Assembly: GCA_016710935.1 (NCBI GenBank)
Contig: JADJTY010000012.1
Location: 620,001-684,000, forward strand
DNA: 64,000 nucleotides
Direction: 5' to 3'
DNA from: Chitinophagaceae bacterium
Lineage (GTDB): Bacteria > Bacteroidota > Bacteroidia > Chitinophagales > Chitinophagaceae
Shown here: positions 1 through 8,501 of the stretch, piece by piece
Layout: every line of letters starts with the position of its first letter
Numbering within the stretch: the first letter of the stretch is position 1
Notes under the pieces: generated by a model
The model's database searches: none
The model's input: the letters and a program-made list of their open reading frames with translations, nothing else
Told to the model about the DNA's origin: nothing
Translations under genes and position numbers: made by a program

Positions 1-1000
1 TAGGCGAAATACTGAACTGGGCAAGTGCATGCTTAATGGCACTTTGTACAAAAGCATATACGATCTTTTCATCTTCAAATTTTATTTCCTGCTTGGTGGG
101 GTGTACATTAATATCCAGTTGTGCAGGGTCCAGGTCAATGAACAGGGTGTACATTGGAAAACTGTCTTTGGCAATCATTTCATTAAAAGCATTCATCACC
201 GCATGGTTCAGGTATGCACTTTTAATAAAACGATTGTTAACAAAGAAATACTGATCCCCACGGGTTTTTTTGGCGGTTTCGGGTTTGCCCACAAAACCAT
301 AAATATTCATGTAATCTGTCTGCTCCTGTACAGGTACTAATTTGGCTGCATAACTATTGCCTAATATCTGCACAATACGTTGCTTCATACTTCCTTTCTC
401 CAGGTGAAAGACCTGCTGGCCATTACTGGTAAATGAAAAGAAAATTTCAGGAAACGACATGGCCACCCGGATGAACTCATCTACAATATGCCTTAACTCT
501 GCAGCATTACTTTTTAAAAAGTTTCTTCGGGCAGGTACATTAAAAAAAAGATTCTTCATCGCAATGCTGGTACCGGTTTGCATAGCAATGGGTTCCTGCT
601 TAATAACCAGGCTGTTTTCAATTTCAATAAAAACTCCGGTTTCGTCTTCTGCTCTTCTCGATTTTAGTTCTACCTGGGCAACAGCGGCAATACTGGCCAA
701 AGCCTCGCCCCTAAAACCCATGGTCTTTATCTTAAACAGATCTTCAATATTCCTTATCTTGGAAGTAGCGTGGCGCTCAAAAGCCATCCTGGCATCGGTC
801 TCACTCATGCCTTTGCCATTATCAATAACCTGTATCAATGCCTTGCCTGCATCATTCACCATGAGGTTAATTTCGGTTGCCCCGGCATCCACGGCATTTT
901 CCAGCAATTCCTTTACAGCACTGGCCGGCCGTTGTATAACTTCACCGGCAGCAATCTGGTTGGCAATGTTATCGGGTAATAATTGAATGATATCGGGCAA
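1..1000 (-). CDS. mutL: DNA mismatch repair protein MutL, N-terminal part (runs off left edge)
   Basis: MutL couples mismatch recognition by MutS to strand removal. The reverse strand encodes a GHKL ATPase: the N-box reads KELLENAVDAGAT, followed by DNGKGM and the TMGFRGEAL loop, all near the N-terminus. Towards the window edge the second fold carries the DINVHPTKQEIKF motif typical of MutL. About 333 codons are visible; the C-terminal dimerisation domain lies outside. No ATG fits the family N-terminus. A TTG at 1000 gives MPDIIQLLPDNIANQIAAGE, which matches the family start well. The gene is divergent from the GH3/serine hydrolase gene, with 63 bp between them. Confidence 0.95.
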   Translation of the reverse strand, partial: MPDIIQLLPDNIANQIAAGEVIQRPASAVKELLENAVDAGATEINLMVNDAGKALIQVIDNGKGMSETDARMAFERHATSKIRNIEDLFKIKTMGFRGEALASIAAVAQVELKSRRAEDETGVFIEIENSLVIKQEPIAMQTGTSIAMKNLFFNVPARRNFLKSNAAELRHIVDEFIRVAMSFPEIFFSFTSNGQQVFHLEKGSMKQRIVQILGNSYAAKLVPVQEQTDYMNIYGFVGKPETAKKTRGDQYFFVNNRFIKSAYLNHAVMNAFNEMIAKDSFPMYTLFIDLDPAQLDINVHPTKQEIKFEDEKIVYAFVQSAIKHALAQFSISP

Positions 1001-1020
1001 AATCCTGTAATTTAGAACAG

Positions 1021-1028
1021 CAAAAATA
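1021..1028 (-). promoter_or_regulatory. Possible -7 promoter element for mutL
   Basis: On the reverse strand this reads TATTTTTG, matching the Bacteroidota -7 consensus TAnnTTTG, 20 bp upstream of the TTG start. No TTG element is visible about 20 bp further upstream, so support is moderate. Confidence 0.35.
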
Positions 1029-1063
1029 ACACATCCTGTCCACTATAAAATTTTTACACCAGT

Positions 1064-3985
1064 ATGCGGAAAATTCAATTGATTTTATTTCTTTTTTTAG
1101 CAGTTAATGGTTTTGCCCAGCAAAAGAATAAAGCAAACATTTGGGTAGACAGTGTTTTTAAAACCCTCTCACCAGATGAACAGATCGCCCAGCTGATGGT
1201 GGTTCGTTTATCAACCATCAATGCAAACAAGAGTGTTACTTTTTACGACAGCCTGGTGACTGAATTAATCAAGCAATATAATATTGGCAGCCTTTGTGTT
1301 TTCCAGGGCAGCCCGGTTAAACAGGCAACTATTTTAAACCAACTACAGGCCCTGGCCAAAACACCGCTATTAGTAACTATAGATGCCGAGTGGGGTGTTG
1401 GTATGCGCATGACGGATAGTGTGCTTCCGTTGCCCAGGCAAATGATGTTGGGCGCTGTGCAGGATTCCAGCATTGCATACCAATATGGAAGAATTGTGGC
1501 TGAGCAATGCAGGCGCATTGGTATACAGGTAAATTTTGCACCGGTGGTGGATGTAAACAACAATCCCAACAACCCGGTAATTAACGACCGCAGTTTTGGA
1601 GAAGATAAATACAAAGTGGCATCCTATGGCATTCAATACATGAAGGGCATGCAGGACAATGGCGTGATGGCATGCGCCAAACACTTTCCGGGGCATGGCG
1701 ATGTATCAGTTGACTCGCACTACGATCTGCCGGTAATCAACAAAACAAGGCCACAACTGGAATCATTGGAACTGTTCCCTTTTCGTGAAATTTTTAAAGC
1801 CGGTGTGGGCAGTGTAATGATCGCACATTTGTATATTCCATCTATTGATACCAGTGCCAACAGGGCAACATCACTTTCAAAAAACAATGTAACCGATTTG
1901 TTGAGGAACCAACTGGGTTATCAGGGATTAACTTTTACCGATGCATTGGAAATGCAGGGTGTAAAAAAATTCTTTGCGGATGGAGCTGCTTCGGTTGAAT
2001 CTATCATTGCAGGTAATGATATGCTTTGTTTACCCGGTGATGTTCCGCTGGCCATTGCTAAAATAAAAGAAGCCATTACTGCCGGGAAGATAAGCTGGGC
2101 CGATATTGAAATGCATTGCAGGAAAGTGTTGAAGGCAAAATTTGATTATGGACTTTCCAATTTAAAACCAATCAATACCAATAATATAACGAATGATTTA
2201 AACAAAGACGTAAGCAGCATGCGCAAACTGATCGCGGAAAATGCATTGACAGTTTTAAAAAAGACCGATGCGGTATATTTTCCGTTGCCTGCCAATAAAG
2301 ATGCTGCAAAAAAAGAGATGCTGTATGTAAGCATTGGCACCAGCAGCGATAATGCTTTTGCCAGCCGCATGCGTGCCGATTATAATGCCGATGTTACCTG
2401 GTTCGATTATAAAAAAGATGATTCAGATATTACAACCATCGTTTCACGGGCAAAAAAAGATTATAAGCACGTGGTGATCGGTGTGCATGGCTATGGCCGT
2501 TCGCCTGCCAATAATTTTGGCATCAGCAAAAATGCCATTGACCTGGTAACGCAGTTGCAGCAAAAAACAAAAGCAATCACTTTCGTTTTTGGAAATGTGT
2601 ATGCAGTTAAAAACTGGTGCAATGCACCAAACCTGGTGGCCTGTTATGAAGATGACAGCATCATTCATAACACAGCTATTGATCTGTTGCAGGGAAAAAT
2701 TGCAGCACAGGGGAAATTACCGGTTACGGTTTGTGATCAGTTAAAATTTGGAACAGGCATTACATTTAAAGCACCGAACCCTGTAAAAGGTGAAAAGGGA
2801 ATGCTGGATGCTGCAAAACTTAACAGCATTGATGCGATTGCCGAAGATGCGATTGCCCAGGGTGCAACGCCCGGCGCTGTGGTATTGGTTGCCAAAGATG
2901 GCAAGATCGTTTACCACAAAGCTTATGGCAATTATACGTATGATAAAACCGAAGCTGTAAATACCGAATCAATTTTTGATATGGCTTCGGTTACCAAAGT
3001 TTGTGCCACCACAATCGCTGTAATGCGGTTGTATGATGAAGGCAAACTCGATCTAAAAAAAAAGCTCGGTGATTACCTCTCCTGGGTTAAAGGAACCAAC
3101 AAAGAAAATCTGACCATCGAAAATATTCTACTCCACCAGGCCGGTTTGGTTTCATACATTCCTTTTTTTAAAGAAACGATTGATTCAGCTGGCGTTCCTA
3201 AACCTGCACTTTATTCAACAGTAAAAAACGATTCCTTTGGTATACGTGTTGCAAACAACATGTACATGCGCAACGACTGGCGGGATACTATTTACAAACG
3301 TATTTTAGAAAGTCCCCTTGGCCGTACCGGCAGGTATATTTACAGTGATAATGATTTTATTTTCCTTGGCAAAATTGTGGAAGCCATTAGTGGCCAACCT
3401 TTAAATGAGTATGTGGAAACAATATTTTACAGGCCCATGGGTTTAACCACAACAGGCTTTAAACCAAGAGAGCAATACAATTTGCAAAGAATAATACCCA
3501 CCGAACAGGAAAAACAATTCCGCTTACAATTGTTGCGTGGCGATGTGCACGACCCAGGCGCAGCCATGTTTGGCGGTGTGGCAGGTCATGCAGGTTTATT
3601 CAGCAATGCGTACGACCTGGCCATGATCATGCAGATGTTGTTGAACGGCGGAACCATCAATGGTAAAAGATATTTACAGGAAGAAACAGTTAACCTCTTT
3701 GCTGCTTATCAAAGCGATATCAGCAGGCGTGGTTATGGTTTTGATAAGCCTGAAAAAAATAACAGAACACGCCCTGATCCTTACCCCAGCCTTTCTGCAT
3801 CGCCACAAACCTTTGGCCACACTGGCTATACGGGTACCTGTGTGTGGGCCGATCCAAAATATGATATGCTCTTTATATTTTTAAGTAACCGGGTAAACCC
3901 TATTGGTGGCGAGAATACCAAACTGCTCCGAATGAATGTGCGCACTAATATCCAGGAGGCGGTTTATAAAGCGATGGGCCTGTAG
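1064..3985 (+). CDS. Fused GH3 beta-N-acetylglucosaminidase / serine hydrolase (beta-lactamase family), secreted
   Basis: A 973-residue protein with a signal peptide ending near GFAQ (residue 18). Residues about 30-380 form a family 3 glycoside hydrolase of NagZ type: the KHFPGHGD motif is near 206 and the TDALEMQG nucleophile segment near 292. Residues about 590-970 are a beta-lactamase/penicillin-binding-protein-like serine hydrolase: SVTK (the SxxK motif) at 642-645, YSDND near 760 and HTGYTG near 919, in the place of the KTG box. This fusion is known in Bacteroidota and fits peptidoglycan or muropeptide turnover in the periplasm or at the surface (inference). The gene stands alone and converges on the small membrane gene, with 2 bp between the stop codons. 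Confidence 0.9.
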   Translation: MRKIQLILFLFLAVNGFAQQKNKANIWVDSVFKTLSPDEQIAQLMVVRLSTINANKSVTFYDSLVTELIKQYNIGSLCVFQGSPVKQATILNQLQALAKTPLLVTIDAEWGVGMRMTDSVLPLPRQMMLGAVQDSSIAYQYGRIVAEQCRRIGIQVNFAPVVDVNNNPNNPVINDRSFGEDKYKVASYGIQYMKGMQDNGVMACAKHFPGHGDVSVDSHYDLPVINKTRPQLESLELFPFREIFKAGVGSVMIAHLYIPSIDTSANRATSLSKNNVTDLLRNQLGYQGLTFTDALEMQGVKKFFADGAASVESIIAGNDMLCLPGDVPLAIAKIKEAITAGKISWADIEMHCRKVLKAKFDYGLSNLKPINTNNITNDLNKDVSSMRKLIAENALTVLKKTDAVYFPLPANKDAAKKEMLYVSIGTSSDNAFASRMRADYNADVTWFDYKKDDSDITTIVSRAKKDYKHVVIGVHGYGRSPANNFGISKNAIDLVTQLQQKTKAITFVFGNVYAVKNWCNAPNLVACYEDDSIIHNTAIDLLQGKIAAQGKLPVTVCDQLKFGTGITFKAPNPVKGEKGMLDAAKLNSIDAIAEDAIAQGATPGAVVLVAKDGKIVYHKAYGNYTYDKTEAVNTESIFDMASVTKVCATTIAVMRLYDEGKLDLKKKLGDYLSWVKGTNKENLTIENILLHQAGLVSYIPFFKETIDSAGVPKPALYSTVKNDSFGIRVANNMYMRNDWRDTIYKRILESPLGRTGRYIYSDNDFIFLGKIVEAISGQPLNEYVETIFYRPMGLTTTGFKPREQYNLQRIIPTEQEKQFRLQLLRGDVHDPGAAMFGGVAGHAGLFSNAYDLAMIMQMLLNGGTINGKRYLQEETVNLFAAYQSDISRRGYGFDKPEKNNRTRPDPYPSLSASPQTFGHTGYTGTCVWADPKYDMLFIFLSNRVNPIGGENTKLLRMNVRTNIQEAVYKAMGL

Positions 3986-3987
3986 TT

Positions 3988-4293
3988 TTAAAGTTCTTCC
4001 GAACTCTCCGGCAAATGATCGTACTCTCCTTTCATGGCATAATACCCAAATATCATCAACCCAATGGCAATGGGAGTAAAAATAGTAATGATGATGACCC
4101 AGGGCACAGGCTGGTTAATATCCTTGGTGCCACCACTGCCAATATTATGCACAGCACTCTTTACTAAAAAAAAGATAATAACCGGTGCCAGCAGCATCCA
4201 GATAAGGCCCATTATTTTTTTTACAGCCCCCTCCAAACCTCCCCCGGAGGGGGAGGCTTTAAAAGACTCTGCTGATTTTTTAATCTTTTCCAT
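3988..4293 (-). CDS. Small membrane protein, likely partner of the adjacent MFS transporter
   Basis: A 101-residue protein with two hydrophobic helices (about 28-48 and 66-86) and an acidic C-terminal tail. It starts 3 bp after the stop of the MFS transporter gene, so the two are almost certainly cotranscribed. It resembles the small 'MFS transporter small subunit'/DUF6814-like proteins placed next to such carriers (recollection, not verified). Residues about 7-23 (SAESFKASPSGGGLEGA) are encoded by a palindromic G/C-run repeat that also occurs in acs in the same reading frame. The real N-terminus may therefore have been extended or replaced by the element, and the MEKIKK start could be recent. 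Confidence 0.7.
   Translation of the reverse strand: MEKIKKSAESFKASPSGGGLEGAVKKIMGLIWMLLAPVIIFFLVKSAVHNIGSGGTKDINQPVPWVIIITIFTPIAIGLMIFGYYAMKGEYDHLPESSEEL
4225..4273 (-). repeat. Palindromic G/C-run element (family A), inside a gene
   Basis: Read on the reverse strand the 49-bp unit begins AGCAGAGTCTTTTAAAGCC, then has CCCCC-TCC-GGGGG hairpin arms, and ends GGTTTGGAGGGGGCT. It aligns almost base for base with the copy in acs at 7347-7401 and is translated in the same frame. Confidence 0.8.
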
Positions 4294-4296
4294 TTT

Positions 4297-5901
4297 TTAA
4301 TCGTTAACGTCTTTATCAATTTTATTAGAAAGGTATAAAGCACCGATGATAAAACACAGTGCAGCTACAGCAATCGGGTACCAAAGCCCTACCAGCGGAT
4401 CGTTTGTAAAAGTGGTTGCCAGCAGCGTTGCAATAAACGGAACCAATCCGCCAAAAACACCATTGCCAATATGATACGGCAGGCTCATAGAAGTATACCT
4501 GATCTTTGTTGGAAACAACTCTACCAAAAAGGCCGCAATGGGGCCATAGGCCATGGTTACAAAGATGATCATTACCCAAACGAGAAAAATGAATTTCCAT
4601 TTAAGTGTATTGTTAAGCTCTATGTTTGAATAGAAAGGTTTTGAATCCGGGATTACCTGTAGAAAAAAATCTGTACTGCTACCTGCGGGGTTCGTTGAAG
4701 CAGAAGCTATCACACCTTCTGCTGGTATCAGCGTATCCTTTCTCTTTTCAATAAACTTATTTTCTTCAAACTCCCATTGTTCATCCACATTATTAATAAT
4801 AAGCAGGCCCGTTTTTACATTAAATGTTGTATCTCCCTTTATTGTTGATTCAATTAGCGACATTTCAGATTTCTTATCATGTTCTTCAACCCACTCCTTT
4901 GCATTAGCATCTCTTAGCAACGTTCCAAATATCGGCCTGTAAAAAATAACCCCCAGCAACATCCCTGTAAGCATGATCCATTTTCTGCCAATCTTATCAC
5001 TCAGCCATCCAAAAAATAAAAAGAACGGAGTAGCTAAACCGATTGCCCACAATAATATTTCCCGGTTCTGCATGAATTCGATCTTCACTACATTTTCTAA
5101 AAAACTCTGTGCATAAAACTGGCCGGTATACCAGATAACACCCTGCCCCATTACCGCACCAAACAAGGCAAGCAATACCATTTTAAAGTTTGCCCTGTGC
5201 CCAAAACTTTCTTTTATCGGGTTTACAGATGTGGTGCCTGCTGTTTTTAAAGCAGCATACAAAGGCGATTCACTCATCTTTAACCGTATGTAAATGGAAA
5301 CGCCAACGAGTAATATAGATATCCAGAATGGATAACGCCAGCCACCCCACTCTGCAGTAAAAGCAGCATCGCTCATATTGGTTTTTATCAACAGGATAAT
5401 GCCCAGCGCCACAAACAAACCCAGTGTGGCCGTGGTTTGTATCCAGGCGGTAAAATATCCGCGGCGGTTTGGCGGCGCATGTTCGGCTACATAAGTTGCC
5501 GCACCACCATACTCGCCGCCCAGTGCAAGGCCCTGTATCAACCTTAATAATAAAACCAGCAATGGAGCAGCAATACCGATAGTTTTATAACCCGGTACCA
5601 TGCCAATTAAAAAGGTAGAGCCTCCCATTAAAACCAGTGTTAACAGGAAAGTATATTTTCTGCCTACCAGGTCGCCCAACCGGCCAAAAACCAAGGCGCC
5701 AAAAGGACGCACTAAAAAGCCTGCAGCAAATATGGCAAGGGTGCTTAATAAAGCAGCGGTAGCATTTCCTTCAGGAAAGAACTGAACTGAGATGGTCTTG
5801 GCAAGCATACCAAAAATGTAAAAATCGTACCACTCTATTAATGTACCCAGCGAGGATGAAAATATTATTTTACCAATTCCTTTTTCGGTTGCAGCAGCCA
5901 T
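4297..5901 (-). CDS. MFS transporter, metabolite:H+ symporter (MHS/ProP-like) type
   Basis: A 534-residue carrier. The N-terminal half shows GTLIEWYDFYIFG and GRLGDLVGRKYTF (MFS motif A), followed by RLIQGLALGGEYGGA, the pattern of the metabolite:H+ symporter branch that carries proline, betaine, citrate, shikimate and similar compounds. About twelve helices are expected. Between the helices of the C-terminal half there is a hydrophilic insertion of about 110 residues (roughly 320-430), so the protein is about 100 residues longer than ordinary members. The substrate is unknown. It is divergent from acs (78 bp apart), which would suit a carboxylate such as acetate (inference). It is followed immediately by the small membrane protein. 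Confidence 0.85.
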   Translation of the reverse strand: MAAATEKGIGKIIFSSSLGTLIEWYDFYIFGMLAKTISVQFFPEGNATAALLSTLAIFAAGFLVRPFGALVFGRLGDLVGRKYTFLLTLVLMGGSTFLIGMVPGYKTIGIAAPLLVLLLRLIQGLALGGEYGGAATYVAEHAPPNRRGYFTAWIQTTATLGLFVALGIILLIKTNMSDAAFTAEWGGWRYPFWISILLVGVSIYIRLKMSESPLYAALKTAGTTSVNPIKESFGHRANFKMVLLALFGAVMGQGVIWYTGQFYAQSFLENVVKIEFMQNREILLWAIGLATPFFLFFGWLSDKIGRKWIMLTGMLLGVIFYRPIFGTLLRDANAKEWVEEHDKKSEMSLIESTIKGDTTFNVKTGLLIINNVDEQWEFEENKFIEKRKDTLIPAEGVIASASTNPAGSSTDFFLQVIPDSKPFYSNIELNNTLKWKFIFLVWVMIIFVTMAYGPIAAFLVELFPTKIRYTSMSLPYHIGNGVFGGLVPFIATLLATTFTNDPLVGLWYPIAVAALCFIIGALYLSNKIDKDVND

Positions 5902-5979
5902 AATTATTTTATTCGGTTCTTTTAAAGTGTAGTAACCATAAATATATTAAATTGGGATTAAAGTAAACCGGTAAATAAA

Positions 5980-7959
5980 ATGTCATATCCTTATCAAATA
6001 ACATCATTAGCGCAATACCACGTAGATTACAGGAAAAGTATAGAAGACCCCGAAGGTTTTTGGGCTGCTGTTGCTGATAATTTTTTATGGAGAAAAAAGT
6101 GGAACCGTGTTTTGGATTGGAATTTTTCTGAACCTAAGGTTGAATGGTTTGCAGGCGCAAAACTCAACATCACCGAAAACTGCATTGACCGCCACCTGGC
6201 AACCATGGCCGATAAACCAGCCATCATCTGGGAGCCAAACAACCCGGAGGAAAGAGTAAGAACCGTAACCTATGCCCGCCTGCACAAAAGGGTTTGCCAG
6301 TTTGCACAGGTATTAAAAAATAATGGTGTTAAAAAAGGTGACCGTGTTTGTATTTACATGGGCATGGTGCCCGAGCTGGCGTATGCAGTGTTGGGATGTG
6401 CAAGAATTGGTGCCATACACAGTGTGATCTTTGGTGGCTTTAGTGCACAAAGCATTGCCGACAGGCTGGAAGATGCCAATGTTGAATTTATTGTAACCTG
6501 CGATGGTGCTTACCGTGGCGGAAAAGATATTCCTTTAAAAAGTATCATTGATGATGCACTCATTGGCAACAAAACTGTAAAGCGTGTTATTGTGTATACA
6601 CGTACCCGAACTCCTGTGAGTATGATCAAAGGACGGGATGTTTGGTGGGAAGATGAAATGGATATTGCAGAAGAGCAGGTTGAAAAAAACGGCTCAATTA
6701 GTTTTCCCGCCGAAGAAATGGATGCTGAAGATCCCCTGTTTATTTTATACACAAGCGGCAGTACCGGCAAACCTAAAGGTGTGGTACATAGCAGCGCCGG
6801 TTATATGGTTTGGACCAATTACACTTTTGTAAATGTTTTTCAATACAAACCCGGCGATGTATTTTTTTGTACGGCTGATATTGGCTGGATAACGGGACAC
6901 AGTTATATTGTATACGGCCCATTGAGTGCAGGTGCCACCAGCCTGATGTTTGAAGGCATACCAACCTGGCCTGATGCAGGAAGGTTTTGGGATATCGTCG
7001 ATAAGCACAAAGTAAATACATTATACACGGCACCAACAGCTATCAGAAGTTTAATGAGTTATGGTTTAGATCCTTTAAAAGGAAAAGATCTTTCGTCATT
7101 AACAGTATTGGGTACCGTTGGCGAACCTATTAATGAAGAAGCATGGCATTGGTATGATGAAAATATTGGTAAGCAAAAATGCCCCATTGTTGATACCTGG
7201 TGGCAAACAGAGACCGGTGGGATTATGATGAGTAATATTGCCGGAATTACACCTTCTAAACCAGGGTGGGCTACACTGCCATTACCTGGAGTACAGCCGG
7301 TTTTATTAGATGAAAAAGGCAACATTATTGAAGGCAGCGATTTTGCAGCAGAGTGTTTGAAAGCCTCTCCGCCAGTTGGCGGAGGAGGTTTGGAGGGGGC
7401 CGGAAACCTTTGCATTAAAGCACCGTGGCCTGCCATCATCAGAACAACCTGGGGCGATCATGAAAGATGCCGCACCAATTATTTTGCCACTTACCCCAAT
7501 TTATATTTTACAGGTGATGGTGCTTTAAAAGATGCAGCCGGCAATTACAGGATTACCGGCCGTGTGGATGATGTACTGAATGTAAGCGGCCACCGCATTG
7601 GCACAGCCGAAGTGGAGAATGCCATCAACATACACGCTGGTGTGGTTGAAAGTGCTGTAGTTGGATACCCGCATGAGGTGAAAGGTCAGGGCATATATGC
7701 TTATGTAATTTATAATGGACATCATGGTGATGAAGATATGCGCCGCCAGGATATTTTACAAACCGTAACCAGGGTTATTGGTGCCATTGCCAGGCCTGAT
7801 AAGATCCAGTTTGTAACCGGCCTGCCAAAAACTCGCAGTGGAAAAATAATGCGACGCATTTTAAGAAAGATAGCAGAAGGAGAAATGCAGAACCTGGGAG
7901 ACACCAGTACACTGCTTGACCCGGGAGTTGTGGAAGAAATAAAACAAGGGAAATTATAA
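5980..7959 (+). CDS. acs: Acetyl-CoA synthetase (AMP-forming)
   Basis: Converts acetate, ATP and CoA to acetyl-CoA through acetyl-AMP. The 659-residue protein has the ANL-superfamily P-loop YTSGSTGKPKG near 257, WWQTETGG near 407, the GRVDDVLNVSGHRIG hinge region and the C-terminal TRSGKIMRRILR motif, whose Lys622 is the residue usually controlled by acetylation. The N-terminal ACAS segment is present. Between GSDFA and NLCIKAPWP, about residues 457-474 (AECLKASPPVGGGGLEGAG), the chain is encoded by a palindromic repeat. This loop lies before the conserved PWP segment, away from the signature motifs, so activity may be preserved (inference). It is divergent from the transporter gene. Confidence 0.95.
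   Translation: MSYPYQITSLAQYHVDYRKSIEDPEGFWAAVADNFLWRKKWNRVLDWNFSEPKVEWFAGAKLNITENCIDRHLATMADKPAIIWEPNNPEERVRTVTYARLHKRVCQFAQVLKNNGVKKGDRVCIYMGMVPELAYAVLGCARIGAIHSVIFGGFSAQSIADRLEDANVEFIVTCDGAYRGGKDIPLKSIIDDALIGNKTVKRVIVYTRTRTPVSMIKGRDVWWEDEMDIAEEQVEKNGSISFPAEEMDAEDPLFILYTSGSTGKPKGVVHSSAGYMVWTNYTFVNVFQYKPGDVFFCTADIGWITGHSYIVYGPLSAGATSLMFEGIPTWPDAGRFWDIVDKHKVNTLYTAPTAIRSLMSYGLDPLKGKDLSSLTVLGTVGEPINEEAWHWYDENIGKQKCPIVDTWWQTETGGIMMSNIAGITPSKPGWATLPLPGVQPVLLDEKGNIIEGSDFAAECLKASPPVGGGGLEGAGNLCIKAPWPAIIRTTWGDHERCRTNYFATYPNLYFTGDGALKDAAGNYRITGRVDDVLNVSGHRIGTAEVENAINIHAGVVESAVVGYPHEVKGQGIYAYVIYNGHHGDEDMRRQDILQTVTRVIGAIARPDKIQFVTGLPKTRSGKIMRRILRKIAEGEMQNLGDTSTLLDPGVVEEIKQGKL
7347..7401 (+). repeat. 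Palindromic G/C-run element (family A), in frame in acs
   Basis: The 55-bp unit begins AGCAGAGTGTTTGAAAGCC and has a hairpin with CTCCGCCA / TGGCGGAG arms (loop GT), then GGAGGTTTGGAGGGGGCC. It is close to the copy at 4225-4273 and adds about 18 codons to acs without a stop. Confidence 0.8.
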
Positions 7960-8015
7960 CAACAAATCTCTCACCCTTATTTTAATTTACCTTTACTGCG
8001 CACAATTAATATTGA

Positions 8016-8501
8016 ATGAAGAAGAATTATATTTTTATAGCTGCTTTTCTTTTATTTTTTTCAGTTTTGCATTTTACAGTTACTGCACAAATGAAAAGCT
8101 GCTGTGAGCCTGACGGGGTAAAGCTGGTTTCTACTGTAAAACAAACTAGAGGCACGCTGCGTATGGTTCATATCCTCGACAGCATCAGCAAAAATGCCAA
8201 ACCCGAGGATTTCTTTTTTTTAAATACACAGCGTATAGAAATGTTTAAGGAAAAACTTGCTGTGGAAAAAGACTCCTACAAAAGACTCGAACTTTATTTT
8301 CAATACAGCAATGAATCTTTAAATGCCGGAAATACGGATGAAGCCATTGCTGTAATAAGACAGTTGATGGATGCCATGAAGCTTACGGGAGAAAATATGA
8401 CCACGGGTAACAAATCTTTTTTGACCTGCTTGCCATTGCCTATATGCGGAAGGGAGAACTGGAGAACTGTGCTGCCAATCATAATGCACAGAGTTGTATA
8501 A
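8016..8501 (+). CDS. FG-GAP/UnbV protein, N-terminal part before a frameshift
   Basis: Encodes a signal peptide (MKKNYIFIAAFLLFFSV...TAQ) and a helical, TPR-like segment. The frame is lost at the six-T run 8417-8422. After it the alternative frame reads FDLLAIAYMRKGELEN and joins smoothly to the next entry; seven Ts would restore one 730-residue protein. Residues after about 135 here are therefore out-of-frame sequence. The missing base may be a consensus error, a real mutation or a slippage site. Confidence 0.75.
   Translation: MKKNYIFIAAFLLFFSVLHFTVTAQMKSCCEPDGVKLVSTVKQTRGTLRMVHILDSISKNAKPEDFFFLNTQRIEMFKEKLAVEKDSYKRLELYFQYSNESLNAGNTDEAIAVIRQLMDAMKLTGENMTTGNKSFLTCLPLPICGRENWRTVLPIIMHRVV

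Noticed and set aside
459..986. A long forward open frame opposite mutL
   Set aside because: The reverse strand encodes recognisable MutL motifs; this frame has no family resemblance and is a shadow.
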